64,000 nucleotides of DNA from assembly GCA_963204915.1 (NCBI GenBank), contig CAUJHS010000076.1, positions 62,001-126,000 on the forward strand. Direction: 5' to 3'. Position numbers and translations under genes: made by a program. The stretch is from Planctomycetota bacterium (GTDB lineage: Bacteria; Planctomycetota; Planctomycetia; Pirellulales; Pirellulaceae). Positions within the stretch are counted from its first letter, which is position 1; each line of letters begins with the position of its first letter. A model generated the notes under the pieces. It worked only from the letters and a program-made list of their open reading frames with translations, made no database searches and was not told where the DNA came from. Below, piece by piece: positions 44,757 through 54,012 of this stretch.

Positions 44757-44768
44757 TCACCCCAGCAG

Positions 44769-45296
44769 CTAGCGATCGTTTGGCAAAGAGGTTGGGTTTG
44801 AAGCGTCTTTGCGTGTGCCTTCCACAACGTAGGAATCAATCACCTGCGTAGGTCGGCTCGCGGCGCCGCCCGCCCCACGGACTTGAACCACAAATTGCGA
44901 CTTGAACCATCGCACCAACCAGCGCTTGTGAAAAGCGCGCGTGGCCGGAATCAACATGGTGATAGCAAGCACGTCGGTAAATACTCCGGGGGTCAGCAGC
45001 AGACCGCTGGCAATCAGGACCATCACTGCGTCGAGCGCCGCATCGCCGGGCATACGCCCCTCCGCGAGGTCTTGGCGAATGCGAAAAAACGCGGCAAAGC
45101 CCTGTTGCTTCGCCATGACCGCGCCAAGAACGCCCGTCAACAACACCAAGGTCAGGGCAAACACCCAGTTGGTCACATCCGCCAACAGGAGGAGCAGGAC
45201 CAATTCCACCAGGGGAATGGCGATAAACAGGAACAATAGCCGTGCCAGCACAAGATACCGCGACAAAAGGAACGAGGCTCGGCGACGCTTTCCCAC
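44769..45296 (-). CDS. fxsA: FxsA family membrane protein
   Basis: 175 residues. FxsA proteins are small inner-membrane proteins; in E. coli FxsA relieves exclusion of phage T7 by the F plasmid, but the normal role is unknown. Characteristic parts: ARLLFLFIAIPLVELVLLLLLAD, GVLGAVMAKQQGF, RIRQDLAEGRMPGDAALDAVMVLIASGLLLTPGVFTD (shown in parts) and IPATR. Three to four membrane helices are predicted. The C-terminal tail is polar. A GTG at 45251 would give the shorter start usual for the family; the ATG at 45296 adds 15 basic residues. Likely co-transcribed with the LRR gene 12 bases downstream. Confidence 0.85.
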   Translation of the reverse strand: MGKRRRASFLLSRYLVLARLLFLFIAIPLVELVLLLLLADVTNWVFALTLVLLTGVLGAVMAKQQGFAAFFRIRQDLAEGRMPGDAALDAVMVLIASGLLLTPGVFTDVLAITMLIPATRAFHKRWLVRWFKSQFVVQVRGAGGAASRPTQVIDSYVVEGTRKDASNPTSLPNDR

Positions 45297-45390
45297 GCGT
45301 CGGCCATAACCTTAGCATAACCGCAGTCGCGATCGGGATGACATGCCCCACCGCGACGCAATGCACGTCGCAGCGCGAATGACGCTGGGC

Positions 45391-47493
45391 TTAATTGTCC
45401 GACTCGGCCGGCGCCGCCGATTGAAAGTCGACTAATCGCGTCTGATACCGCTGGGCTTGCTCTCGATTGCCCATGGCGCGGTTCATGTTCGCCAAATTCA
45501 CCAGGGGCGTCGATAAAGTCTGGCGATCCAACTCGCCGTGCTCTACGGCATGCGTCATTAACTCTAGGCCTTGTTCGGTCATGCGAAGAGCGCGCTCTTT
45601 AGCATTTGTTTGCCAATACGAAATGGCCATCGTTACTAATTGCTGGCCAAAAACGCCGGAGGGAGCAATGCCTGCCCGATGAGGCGTTTCAAGCAAAGGC
45701 GCGGCCTTCGAGTACCAGGCGATCGCGGAGGAATGGTTGTTCTCGGCGAAGGCGCATTCGGAGCCAAGCGCGTAGTACACGTTACCAAGTAAATTCGCTC
45801 GGCGCAAATCTTCGGCCGGCTGTTGAGCGAGGGACGCTTCCAGCAGACGTTGCGCATCCTGCAAGAAGTCTTTGGCGGCCGCGCGTTTGCCACTGGATTG
45901 CATCGCCAATGCCGCATCATGAAGCGAGGCGGCGAGTTGCGACTGCATTTGCGCCTTGCGCTGCGGATCACCAATTTTGGTAAGAAGGCGGGCGCTGCAT
46001 TCCAGCGCTGCCGTCGCATACGGGGCGGGGTCAATTGCGCGCCCAGCCGCGACGCTCGCTTCGAGCGCTCGGCGACGCAATTGAAACAACCAATCGTCTT
46101 TGACCTCGCTCGGAGCGAGGTTCTCGACGGTGCGCTCGGCATGGTGAATCCACTGGGCGAAGGCTTCCTCACGGCGGCGCCACTGGCCCTGGGCGACATC
46201 GTCAGCGATCGCCAGATACGATTCGACGGCCACCCACAAACGGTCACGTTGAGTTGCGGCATCGTCCGGCGCGTTCGCGGTTACCGCGTTCTGTTGCGAC
46301 TGCTGCACGGCCTCGGTCGCCAATTGAGCCGCTTTTTGATGATGTCGGGCTGCGGCGCGCACGTCCCGGTTAGGCGCATGTTTCAGAATGTCGCCTTGGA
46401 TTAACTCGGCGGCGGCGTGCAGTTCCGCGGGAGCATTGGGATCTGCCAGGACCCGGCCCGCTTCAACCTTCGCCTCGTCCAGCGACCCTTGCGCGAGCAG
46501 TCCCCGCGCTAACAAAATGCGGAGCCGTAGCTCCTGTGGGGCCTGTTCCAACGCGGCTTCCACCGTGGCGCGAGCGTTCTCGATTTGTCCCACTTCGAGT
46601 AATAGTTCGACGAGCAAGATTTGAGCGCGCAGGTGGCTCGGCTCGAATTGCAGCACCCTTTTCACATCGTCCAGACCGCTTTGCGGATGACGGCGCCAGT
46701 TCTGTTCGGCCCGAGTCAAAAAACCTTCCGCTGAGGGTGACTCAAACAGGATATGGTCAACGCGGGGTGCGTCGGCGGGGCCGGTAAACCCGAACAAGAC
46801 GCCGCGTTCGGGATAGATCTGGCCAAGCTTTCGTCCGCGTTGATCGTGAATGGCCGCGGGCGTGAACTGGGAGATTTCGAACTGCTTCGCAAGGTCTTCC
46901 ATGGACGCGGGCTTGTTTAATTGTCCCGTTATCGAAACGACCTGGCCGTCTTCAACGTAAACCTGCAGTACACGGAATGGCGCCGTCGCGTAGCGAAGCT
47001 CCTGCACACCATTTTTGTCCGACTGCGACGAAGGCGGACCCCAGGCTTGCGTCAATTCGTGAAGTTTGGTTTGTCCGACCGTAATGCCGCGAAACGTCGT
47101 AGGCGTTGGTGCGAATCCGTCGCGGGCTCCCGGTGACTTCAAAGGACGCGACGACGGCTGGATGTGGAGCGTCGCAGGAGCGTCGACTTGCGGGTTGTTC
47201 GCGTTTTCCTCGTTCTGCGGCAAGGGCGAAGCAATCGCCCTGGGCGCAGGGTCCGGTGCTGGCGCATTCTCCGGCGCGTCTGCACTTGGTGGTAAGGAAA
47301 CGGCAGGTTGTTGCGCTGGCGCCAACAGCGCGGGGCCTTCGAGCGGGGCGCTTTGAAGCGTTGGCGTCTCTGTTAACGTAAGCGGGCGTAGTTGCCAGGC
47401 CGGCGACGCAGCGCACCAGCCGAAAAGCCACACGGCGCATCCGACGCCCGTAATTGCAAATGCTCGGATATGCGAAGCGCGAGGCATCGCCAA
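45391..47493 (-). CDS. Large TPR-repeat secreted or membrane-anchored protein
   Basis: 700 residues. A signal or anchor segment (IRAFAITGVGCAVWLFGW, about 9-26) is followed by a Pro/Ala-rich linker (about 40-125), a small domain of unknown type (about 132-250; FRGITVGQTKLHELTQAWG, VLQVYVEDGQVVSITGQL) and then TPR-like helical repeats to the end (SHLRAQILLVELLLEVGQIENARATVEAAL, in parts; LRILLARGLLAQGSLDEAKVEAGRVL). TPRs mediate protein binding. The parA gene lies 75 bases upstream on the same strand, so the two may be expressed together. No enzymatic motif seen. Confidence 0.8.
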   Translation of the reverse strand: MAMPRASHIRAFAITGVGCAVWLFGWCAASPAWQLRPLTLTETPTLQSAPLEGPALLAPAQQPAVSLPPSADAPENAPAPDPAPRAIASPLPQNEENANNPQVDAPATLHIQPSSRPLKSPGARDGFAPTPTTFRGITVGQTKLHELTQAWGPPSSQSDKNGVQELRYATAPFRVLQVYVEDGQVVSITGQLNKPASMEDLAKQFEISQFTPAAIHDQRGRKLGQIYPERGVLFGFTGPADAPRVDHILFESPSAEGFLTRAEQNWRRHPQSGLDDVKRVLQFEPSHLRAQILLVELLLEVGQIENARATVEAALEQAPQELRLRILLARGLLAQGSLDEAKVEAGRVLADPNAPAELHAAAELIQGDILKHAPNRDVRAAARHHQKAAQLATEAVQQSQQNAVTANAPDDAATQRDRLWVAVESYLAIADDVAQGQWRRREEAFAQWIHHAERTVENLAPSEVKDDWLFQLRRRALEASVAAGRAIDPAPYATAALECSARLLTKIGDPQRKAQMQSQLAASLHDAALAMQSSGKRAAAKDFLQDAQRLLEASLAQQPAEDLRRANLLGNVYYALGSECAFAENNHSSAIAWYSKAAPLLETPHRAGIAPSGVFGQQLVTMAISYWQTNAKERALRMTEQGLELMTHAVEHGELDRQTLSTPLVNLANMNRAMGNREQAQRYQTRLVDFQSAAPAESDN

Positions 47494-47568
47494 ACCCTCC
47501 TGAAATGCGGTAAGCTGCGCGCCGCGACGCGATGTTCCGCGACGGCGCGTGGTGTGCAGTTGCGTAGC

Positions 47569-48393
47569 TCAAACTTCTCGGGCGGCGGCCAGAACCGGCT
47601 CGGCGCCATCGAGGGGAAGCCCCATGACTTCGAGCGCCAAATTGCGATAATCCTCGGCGCCGTTCGATGTGGCGGCATAGTCGAAGATCGATGCTCCAAA
47701 GCTTGGCGCCTCGGCCAGTCGAATATTGCGACGGATGCGCGTTTCAAAGAACTTGGCGTCCCAGCGGCGGTTGCTTTGCTGGTTCTCGAAAAACTCGCTT
47801 ACATCGCGGCTCACTTCCGCAGCCAGCCGGGTGTTCGAGTCGTACATACACAACACCACGCCGGAAAGCCGCAGTTTGGGATTCAACCGGTGGGCGACCA
47901 ATTGGATGGTCTTGAGCAATTTGCTGACGCCGTGCAGCGCCAGAAAATGAGGTTGCAGCGGCAAGAAGACCTCGTTCACCGTGGTTAGGGCATTCAGCGT
48001 TAAAACGCCTAACGACGGAGGACAATCGATAATCAGATAGTCGAATGTTTCGCGGTCGGCTGCGACTTTATCGCGCAGAATCAGCTCTCGACCTACTTCT
48101 CCCGCCAGTTCGATCTCGGCGGCGGCTAAGTCGAGGTGGGCTGGAACCAACCAGAGGTTTTCCTCCAGTTGTTGCCGGACATCGGCCAAACTTGCGTCGC
48201 CGGTGAGCAAGTGATAGACGGAGGCCTCATGCTCGGCCAAGGCAAGTCCAAAGTGTAGCGTGGCATGGGCTTGCGGATCCATATCAATGAGGCAAACGCG
48301 TTTGCCGGAGCGGGCCAACGCCGCGCTCAGATTGACTGCCGTGGTCGTTTTGCCCACCCCGCCTTTTTGATTGATAATCGCAATGGAACGCAT
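47569..48393 (-). CDS. ParA/Soj-type ATPase
   Basis: 274 residues from the ATG at 48393, chosen because AAAGGAG lies seven bases upstream; the frame is open to 48423. Deviant Walker A with the signature lysine: NQKGGVGKTTTAVNL (about 8-22). Walker A' CLIDMDPQ (about 36-43) and Walker B YLIIDCPPSLG (about 118-128) are present. ParA proteins form ATP-dependent dimers on DNA and position chromosomes, plasmids or protein complexes. No parB or parS is visible in the window, so it may position another cargo, perhaps with the TPR protein encoded downstream. It is unlike MinD because the C-terminal membrane helix is absent. Confidence 0.9.
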   Translation of the reverse strand: MRSIAIINQKGGVGKTTTAVNLSAALARSGKRVCLIDMDPQAHATLHFGLALAEHEASVYHLLTGDASLADVRQQLEENLWLVPAHLDLAAAEIELAGEVGRELILRDKVAADRETFDYLIIDCPPSLGVLTLNALTTVNEVFLPLQPHFLALHGVSKLLKTIQLVAHRLNPKLRLSGVVLCMYDSNTRLAAEVSRDVSEFFENQQSNRRWDAKFFETRIRRNIRLAEAPSFGASIFDYAATSNGAEDYRNLALEVMGLPLDGAEPVLAAAREV

Positions 48394-48685
48394 CGAAACT
48401 CCTTTCGCCCGTTTTGCTTTCAAGGGTCGCGCAGGACGGGGAACCTTACCAAAGCCGGGCGCTCTGGGCTAGAGCATTCCAAGAAACGACGCGTCGCGCG
48501 TCGCCGAGCTGTCCAACTAAAGAACCGTGCGCCAGATCGCCAGAATATTTGGGCACGCGCAACGGCGTGGTGGGCGTTGGTGGGTCGGGGCGTTCGCATT
48601 ACAATTGAAGGCGTTGGTACGGTGGGCCGAAAGCGATGCTTCGGCCTGTTTTGTTAATGCGTTCCCCCCGGATTGGCCCACGTCG
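48394..48685. other. Divergent region between parA and the rhomboid gene
   Basis: 292 bases with no gene. The rhomboid frame is open from 48527, but the translated part upstream of 48686 is not protein-like. Promoters for both genes are expected here; none assigned. Confidence 0.35.
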
Positions 48686-49597
48686 ATGCGTCAGATTGGA
48701 ACTCTCCCGACTCAGGACGAGGCAACACGCTTTGCCGACTATTTGCTGACGCAAGGCGTGGAGGTCAAGGCCGAGCCCGAGTCGTCCGGATGGGGGATTT
48801 GGGTTCGCGACGAGAACCAACTCGATCAAGCGCGCGTGGAACTGGGGCAGTTTGAAAAGAACCCTGCCGACGAGCGCTATCATGCGGCATCCCGCACGGC
48901 CGCCACGCTCCGCCGCGAGGAGCAACAAAAACGCGATCAGGTTCGTCGCAACACCCATGAGATGCGCGACCGCTGGCAGCGTCCCATCATGCAGCGGCGC
49001 CCGTTGACGGTCATTTTAATTGCGTTATGCGTGTTCGTTGGAGTGGTTTCCAACTTTGGCAAAGATTGGTCCATTGCCGGCGAGTTAAGCTTCGCGAAGG
49101 TTTCGGTCAATTCGCAAGGATTGCCCATGCATGCGCGTGACGGCTGGCGTGATATTAAGGGCTTACAGTTTTGGCGCCTCGTAACGCCCATTTTTATTCA
49201 CTTTGGAATGCTTCACCTGGCGTTCAACTCGTATTGGGTGTTCATCTTGGGGGGAATGATCGAGGAGCGGCGTAATACGTGGCTTTTGGGCGCGATGGTG
49301 TTAGCGCTGGCCGTGATTTCGAATGTGGCTGAATATTCCTATACCGGCAACCCTGCGTTCGGCGGCATGTCCGGAGTAGTGTACGGTTTGTTCGGTTACA
49401 TATGGATGAAAATGCAGTTTGACCCGCGATCTGGATTTTTTCTGGATACCGGAACCATTGTGGTGGTCATCGCGTGGTTATTTCTTTGCATGGCTGGGGT
49501 GATTCCCAACGTCGCGAACACCGCGCACGTGGCGGGTTTGCTTACGGGAATGGCGATGGGATACCTCCCTTCAGTTTTGCGCAGCGGTAAACGCTAA
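48686..49597 (+). CDS. GlpG-like rhomboid intramembrane serine protease
   Basis: 303 residues from the ATG at 48686. Residues about 1-65 match the cytoplasmic N-terminal domain of GlpG (MRQIGTLPTQDEATRFADYL, GIWVRDENQLDQARVEL). A charged linker leads to a six-helix membrane domain. The catalytic Ser is in GMSGVVYGLFGY (about 225) and the catalytic His in ANTAHVAGLLTG (about 280). The HxxxN element for the oxyanion site appears in FGMLHLAFNSYWVFILGG. The enzyme cuts membrane proteins within or next to their transmembrane helix; its substrate here is unknown. Start choice is supported by the GlpG domain, not by a Shine-Dalgarno sequence. Confidence 0.9.
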   Translation: MRQIGTLPTQDEATRFADYLLTQGVEVKAEPESSGWGIWVRDENQLDQARVELGQFEKNPADERYHAASRTAATLRREEQQKRDQVRRNTHEMRDRWQRPIMQRRPLTVILIALCVFVGVVSNFGKDWSIAGELSFAKVSVNSQGLPMHARDGWRDIKGLQFWRLVTPIFIHFGMLHLAFNSYWVFILGGMIEERRNTWLLGAMVLALAVISNVAEYSYTGNPAFGGMSGVVYGLFGYIWMKMQFDPRSGFFLDTGTIVVVIAWLFLCMAGVIPNVANTAHVAGLLTGMAMGYLPSVLRSGKR

Positions 49598-49645
49598 CCT
49601 CATTTCACGTAGTTAGTCACCCGGCAAGATCCGCTTTCGCGCCAG

Positions 49646-51166
49646 CTATTGGTTAATAACCACGGTCACGGCGTCGGCCGCTTGGTGGTCGAGTTGAACA
49701 GCGCGTCCATCGTCGAGGATGACGGTCCAAACGGCGTTTCCTTCAAGGCGTGGGCCAGCGACAATTCGCATGCCTGGCGCCAGCGGCGTATGCTCTGCCG
49801 CCCCGTGCACTTCCACCACCGTGGCGGCGCGGCCTTCGCGCAACAGGCTTACGTTGAAATGCCTCCCCGGCGCTGTGAGGATGTTGTCTTCGGGAATTTC
49901 GGCCCCATGCGGATCGTGTAGCGGGTGCCCCAACTTGTCGTCCAAGTAAAGCAGCGCCTCGGGCGCGTTGATGTGCTCAAGGCGATGCGCTTGAGTGTGC
50001 AATTTTTCGTGCGGCGTGCCCGCGCGTTCCAGATACGCTTCCCACAAGCGATGAGCGCGTAATAAGCGTTGTGCTTCGCGATTGCCTTCTTCAGTCAGCT
50101 CGACATTTCCGTTGTCCAATTCGAGTAAGCCGTTGCGCTCCAGGGAGCGCACCGCCTTGCGAATGTGTTCGGGTCGTTCTTCCACGTGCTGCACGACCGT
50201 TTCCAAGGCGACCTTTGAACCAGGAGCGCGCAACACGCACCCGAGAACATCTTCCACTAATTGTTGCGGCACTGCGCGTTGACGACGCAACCAATCGGCG
50301 ATGAGTCCATAGCGCGGCGCAACGATCAGGACGATGAGAAAGGCCCCCGTACCTACCACAATAATGGCCGCCGCCGGTGCGACATTGAGTATTTCCGATA
50401 GCAGATATCCCGCGACAAAACTGGAGACGCCAAAACCGGCCGCGACGCCAATCATTCGGCTCAACCGGTCGCATAACAGATACGCAGATGCGGCAGGCGT
50501 GACCAACATGCCGACCACCAGTACAACACCCACGATTTGCACGGCGCTCACCACGACTAGCGCCGTACATGCCGTAAGCAGGTAGTCGATCACCAGCACT
50601 GGAACGCCAATCGAAGCCGCCATGACAGGGTCAAAACTCGCGATCTTCAGGTGGCGGTAAAACAGGATCACCATAGTCAGGACGAAGGCCGTCACGCCGG
50701 CCATCATCCAAAGTTCCGCATCCGAAACGACCAGCACCGATCCGACTACGAAGTGATACAAATCCAAGTGGATGTATTTCGCGAATAGTGACGCGAGCAA
50801 TCCTCCCACGGCGAAGATGCCGGTGTACATGATCCCGATGGCGGTGTCCTCTTTGATGCGCGACACCTTCGCTACAAAACCGACTAGGGCGACCGTTACG
50901 AACGCCGCAAGAATCGAACCGACAATCATCGCAGGAGCGCTGGCCTCAACTCCGACGACCAACTTCATCAACAGGTAACCGCCCACCACGCCAGCTAACA
51001 TCGAGTGAGCCAACGCATCGCCCAAGAAGGCCATGCGCCGCAAAATGATAAAACAACCGATCACCGCGCACACCGTCGAAACCAGTATCCCCGCCAAAAT
51101 CATCTTAAGTACGTAGGGATACTGCGCGTGCCACTCGATAAACCACTGCGGAAGTAAGTCGATCAT
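49646..51166 (-). CDS. Metal ABC transporter permease fused to DtxR-like regulator
   Basis: 506 residues. Residues about 1-295 are an ABC-3 family permease (ZnuB/MntB type) with about eight helices: VSTVCAVIGCFIILRRMAFLGDALAHSML, IKEDTAIGIMYTGIFAVGGLLA and VVLVVGMLVTPAASAYLL (shown in parts). After helix 8 the chain continues into a winged helix (about 305-365; VLRAPGSKVALETVVQHV, LERNGLLELDNGNVELTEEG), a DtxR-like dimerisation region with His/Glu-rich motif (RLLRAHRLWEAYLERAGTPHEKLHTQAHRLEH, in parts) and a C-terminal SH3-like domain (about 430-500). Permeases of this type import Mn, Zn or Fe. No ABC ATPase or binding protein is encoded nearby. The YgiN-like gene ends 33 bases upstream. Confidence 0.88.
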   Translation of the reverse strand: MIDLLPQWFIEWHAQYPYVLKMILAGILVSTVCAVIGCFIILRRMAFLGDALAHSMLAGVVGGYLLMKLVVGVEASAPAMIVGSILAAFVTVALVGFVAKVSRIKEDTAIGIMYTGIFAVGGLLASLFAKYIHLDLYHFVVGSVLVVSDAELWMMAGVTAFVLTMVILFYRHLKIASFDPVMAASIGVPVLVIDYLLTACTALVVVSAVQIVGVVLVVGMLVTPAASAYLLCDRLSRMIGVAAGFGVSSFVAGYLLSEILNVAPAAAIIVVGTGAFLIVLIVAPRYGLIADWLRRQRAVPQQLVEDVLGCVLRAPGSKVALETVVQHVEERPEHIRKAVRSLERNGLLELDNGNVELTEEGNREAQRLLRAHRLWEAYLERAGTPHEKLHTQAHRLEHINAPEALLYLDDKLGHPLHDPHGAEIPEDNILTAPGRHFNVSLLREGRAATVVEVHGAAEHTPLAPGMRIVAGPRLEGNAVWTVILDDGRAVQLDHQAADAVTVVINQ

Positions 51167-51199
51167 AAAGAGTTGCCGGGCAAGAGGCGCCAGCGAACG

Positions 51200-51508
51200 T
51201 TACGCGGGTTCGAGAATTTGAAGGGAAACACTCCGAACCAGTTCTTTAACGCGAACGCGGTATTCCTGCATGTGCGAAGCATTCAAGTGTGTTTCAAGCG
51301 CCGGTAGGTTTTGCCACTTTTCGACAATGACCACCGTGTTTTCCCGCACCGAACCTTGCGCGGCGATTTGCGTCTTAACATCAACCGCCGGCCCGTATTC
51401 GAGGCAGCCTTCCTCGGCGTGAACCAGGGGCATCAGTCGGTGAAACTCCGCCAAGAAGTCGTTTCGCCGCCCAGGGGCGACTTCAATCGTGGCAAGCACG
51501 AAAATCAT
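51200..51508 (-). CDS. YgiN-like antibiotic-biosynthesis-monooxygenase domain protein
   Basis: 102 residues from the ATG at 51508, chosen because AGGAGGAG lies just upstream; the frame is open to 51655 but the extra part is not protein-like. It is a dimeric ferredoxin-like ABM fold: FVLATIEVAPGRRNDFLAEF, HAEEGCLEYGPAVD and VIVEKWQNLPALETHLNASHMQEY. Relatives include quinol monooxygenase YgiN and haem-degrading enzymes; without cofactor data the substrate is open. It precedes the permease-DtxR gene by 33 bases on the same strand, so the two probably share a transcript. A metal- or redox-linked role is an inference from this context. Confidence 0.85.
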   Translation of the reverse strand: MIFVLATIEVAPGRRNDFLAEFHRLMPLVHAEEGCLEYGPAVDVKTQIAAQGSVRENTVVIVEKWQNLPALETHLNASHMQEYRVRVKELVRSVSLQILEPA

Positions 51509-51607
51509 GCATACTCCTCCTAAACCGCCGCCCCCAATGCAAGTGATGGCGAACCGGACGCGACCGCCGTTGCTGGCTTTTACCAGCGTGAATATATTAA
51601 ATACTTT

Positions 51608-51655
51608 GGTTCGGCGGGGATAGTATGCGCCGAACCGGTTTTGCGCTTTGCGCAA
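51608..51655 (+). promoter_or_regulatory. Two adjacent hairpins in the ilvB leader
   Basis: First, a perfect 9-bp inverted repeat GGTTCGGCG (51608-51616) and CGCCGAACC (51628-51636), loop 11. Second, TTGCGC-TTT-GCGCAA at 51641-51655. They end 33 bases before the ilvB GTG and lie in the divergent region with the YgiN-like gene. They could be an operator, or attenuator-like RNA structure; no leader peptide rich in Leu, Val or Ile is visible. Confidence 0.45.
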
Positions 51656-51688
51656 GTTTGCTTCTGTTTACTTAAGGAGTTTCGTTCT

Positions 51689-53458
51689 GTGGCTACCTCT
51701 GTGACGACCGACGCAAAGACTCTTTCCGGCGCCGATATCCTCGTCAAATCATTGGTGGACCACGGCGTAGACGTCATTTTCGCGTATCCCGGCGGCGCCA
51801 GTATGCCCCTCCATCAGGCTCTGACACGCTTTGGCGATCGGTTGCGCACCATCTTGCCGCGCCATGAACAGGGAGGCGCTTTCGCCGCACAGGGTTACGC
51901 CCGTAGCACGGGCAAAGTGGGCGTGTGCATGGCGACGAGCGGCCCTGGCGCCACTAACCTGGTGACTGCTATCGCCGACGCCAAGCTGGACAGTGTTCCC
52001 CTAGTTGCGATTTCCGGGCAAGTTTCCACGGCGGTGATTGGGTCGGATGCATTCCAAGAGACGCCGATTGTGGAGGTGTGCCGCGGCATTACCAAGCACC
52101 ATTACTTGGTGACCGACGTTCGCGATGTTCCCCGCGTCATGCGCGAGGCGTTTCATGTCGCTAAGACGGGCCGGCCTGGTCCCGTGTTGGTCGATATGCC
52201 GAAGGACGTGCAGTTGGCCGCCGAAGAAGTGGACTGGGATGCCCCGATGGATCTGCCCGGGTATCACGTCGAGGATCGACGCGCGCGTCCGGAACAAATC
52301 AAACAAGTGGCGGCCGCCATCAAATTGGCGAAGCGTCCCGTGGTGTACGCGGGCGGCGGCGTGATTGCTTCCGACGCGAACGAGTCGCTAAGAAAATTCG
52401 TGGCCAAGACCGGCATTCCCGTAACGATGACCGCGATGGGCCTGGGCGCGTACCCCGGCGATGATCCGCTCTCGTTGGATATGCTCGGCATGCACGGCAG
52501 CGTCTATGCGAACTGGGCGGTGCGCGACTGCGACCTGCTTCTCGCGTTTGGCGTGCGGTTTGACGATCGCGTGACCGGAATGGTGGCGGAATTCGCCAAG
52601 CACGCGAAAATCGTGCATGTGGACATCGACCCTTCGGAGCTGAACAAGAACAAACCGGCGCATATTCCAATCTGCAGCGATGTGAAGTATTTCCTGGATC
52701 AGCTCAACGAGATCGTTTCGGCTCCGCCTCAAGCCGAGATCAAAGAGTGGGTCAAGCAGTGTCAACAATGGAAAAAAGAGCATCCGTTTAAGTACAGCGA
52801 AACCTTTGACGGAATTCTGCAACAGCATGCGATTCGCGAACTGTGGAAGTTAACGCGCGATCGTGACACGTACGTGACCGTGGGGGTGGGCCAGCACCAA
52901 ATGTGGACGGCCCAGTTTTACAAGTTCGCGCGGCCTCGCACGTGGTTGTCGTCCAGCGGCCTGGGAACGATGGGCTTTGGTTTGCCCTCGGCCATGGGCG
53001 TGCAAGCGGCCCATCCGAACTCGTTGGTGGTCGATATTGACGGCGACGGTAGTTTCTTGATGAACATTCAAGAATTGGCCACGTGCTATTGTGAAGAGTT
53101 GCCCGTGAAGGTGCTGCTGCTGAACAACCAACACTTGGGAATGGTCGTTCAGTGGGAAGACCGCTTCATGCAGGGAAATCGCGCACATACGTACCTCGGG
53201 CCGATTCGTCATGCAGAAGCAAGCGGCAAAGGCAGCGGCCCCTACGCCGAAGAGCGCTATCCTGACTTTGTGACCATCGCGAAAGGTTTTGGCTGCGGCG
53301 CCGCTACGGTAAGTAAGAAGGCTGACTTACGCGCTGCTTTGGAGGAAATGATCGCACATCGCGGACCCTACGTGCTTGACGTGCAAGTGCCTTACCAAGA
53401 ACACGTCCTACCGATGATTCCCGCCGGCCGTACGGTGCATGACATCATTCTTGAGTAG
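51689..53458 (+). CDS. ilvB: Acetolactate synthase large subunit
   Basis: 589 residues starting at GTG 51689, chosen because AAGGAG lies about ten bases upstream; the open frame reaches back to 51641. The enzyme joins two pyruvates, or pyruvate and 2-ketobutyrate, in the first common step of branched-chain amino acid synthesis, using thiamine diphosphate, Mg2+ and FAD. Key parts: catalytic Glu in [16 protein letters not shown] (about 50), [20 protein letters not shown] (about 90-110), [12 protein letters not shown] in the FAD domain, and the ThDP motif [16 protein letters not shown] ... LLNNQHLGM (about 465-500). Length and layout match the biosynthetic type. No small subunit (ilvN) or ilvC follows; the next gene is on the other strand. 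Confidence 0.95.
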   Translation: MATSVTTDAKTLSGADILVKSLVDHGVDVIFAYPGGASMPLHQALTRFGDRLRTILPRHEQGGAFAAQGYARSTGKVGVCMATSGPGATNLVTAIADAKLDSVPLVAISGQVSTAVIGSDAFQETPIVEVCRGITKHHYLVTDVRDVPRVMREAFHVAKTGRPGPVLVDMPKDVQLAAEEVDWDAPMDLPGYHVEDRRARPEQIKQVAAAIKLAKRPVVYAGGGVIASDANESLRKFVAKTGIPVTMTAMGLGAYPGDDPLSLDMLGMHGSVYANWAVRDCDLLLAFGVRFDDRVTGMVAEFAKHAKIVHVDIDPSELNKNKPAHIPICSDVKYFLDQLNEIVSAPPQAEIKEWVKQCQQWKKEHPFKYSETFDGILQQHAIRELWKLTRDRDTYVTVGVGQHQMWTAQFYKFARPRTWLSSSGLGTMGFGLPSAMGVQAAHPNSLVVDIDGDGSFLMNIQELATCYCEELPVKVLLLNNQHLGMVVQWEDRFMQGNRAHTYLGPIRHAEASGKGSGPYAEERYPDFVTIAKGFGCGAATVSKKADLRAALEEMIAHRGPYVLDVQVPYQEHVLPMIPAGRTVHDIILE

Positions 53459-53620
53459 ACCGTCATTCACGGGCGCGAAATATCGGAGCGAACGATGATT
53501 ACGAGGCGCCACGCGTCATGCGTTCCATGGAGCGTGGCCCTCAGATTTCCCAAGAGTGAACCCGCGAGTCGATGCGGGAACGTTCGCAGGTCAGAACGTG
53601 ATGATCGATTTGGCCGGAAA

Positions 53621-53654
53621 CGCAAAAAGGCAAGCGATGGCTTGCCTTTTTGCG
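53621..53654 (+). terminator. Strong hairpin terminator downstream of ilvB
   Basis: Perfect 15-bp inverted repeat CGCAAAAAGGCAAGC (53621-53635) and GCTTGCCTTTTTGCG (53640-53654), loop of four bases, with the T-run inside the right arm. It lies 163 bases after the ilvB stop and is symmetrical, so it could stop transcription from either side. Confidence 0.75.
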
Positions 53655-54012
53655 TCAACGGTCCGGAAGGAAATCGAAAAATGGCCTCCGTGCCCAAACC
53701 AGCTTCCGTGCCATAGCTGATGGACAAATGCTAAAACATTCCAACCGATTAATTCAATAATTTTGATTGAGTTCTTGAATACTATCGTAAGTTCGGCGCG
53801 CAGGATTTAACGCGATGAAACGCTAACAGGCAACCTGCCCGGACAAAGTCCGTTCCCAGAATATGAAGGGAGAAAGGAGTCGTTTGGAATGGACTGACGA
53901 ATGTGATGGTTTGAAATGTAACGAATTTTGATTTCCATGCAACCCCGCCGCTGGAAGAATTTTCGGCCCGTGCTAGCAGTTATCATGCACAAGGACCGAC
54001 GACTTCCTAGTG
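53655..54012. other. Gene-free stretch between terminator and uvrC
   Basis: 358 bases, AT-rich in the middle (about 53740-53780, with TCAATAATTTTGATTGA as a small inverted repeat). No gene or RNA recognised. Confidence 0.4.

Noticed and set aside
47392-47988. 198-residue plus-strand frame opposite parA and the TPR gene
   Set aside because: Antisense to conserved ParA motifs.
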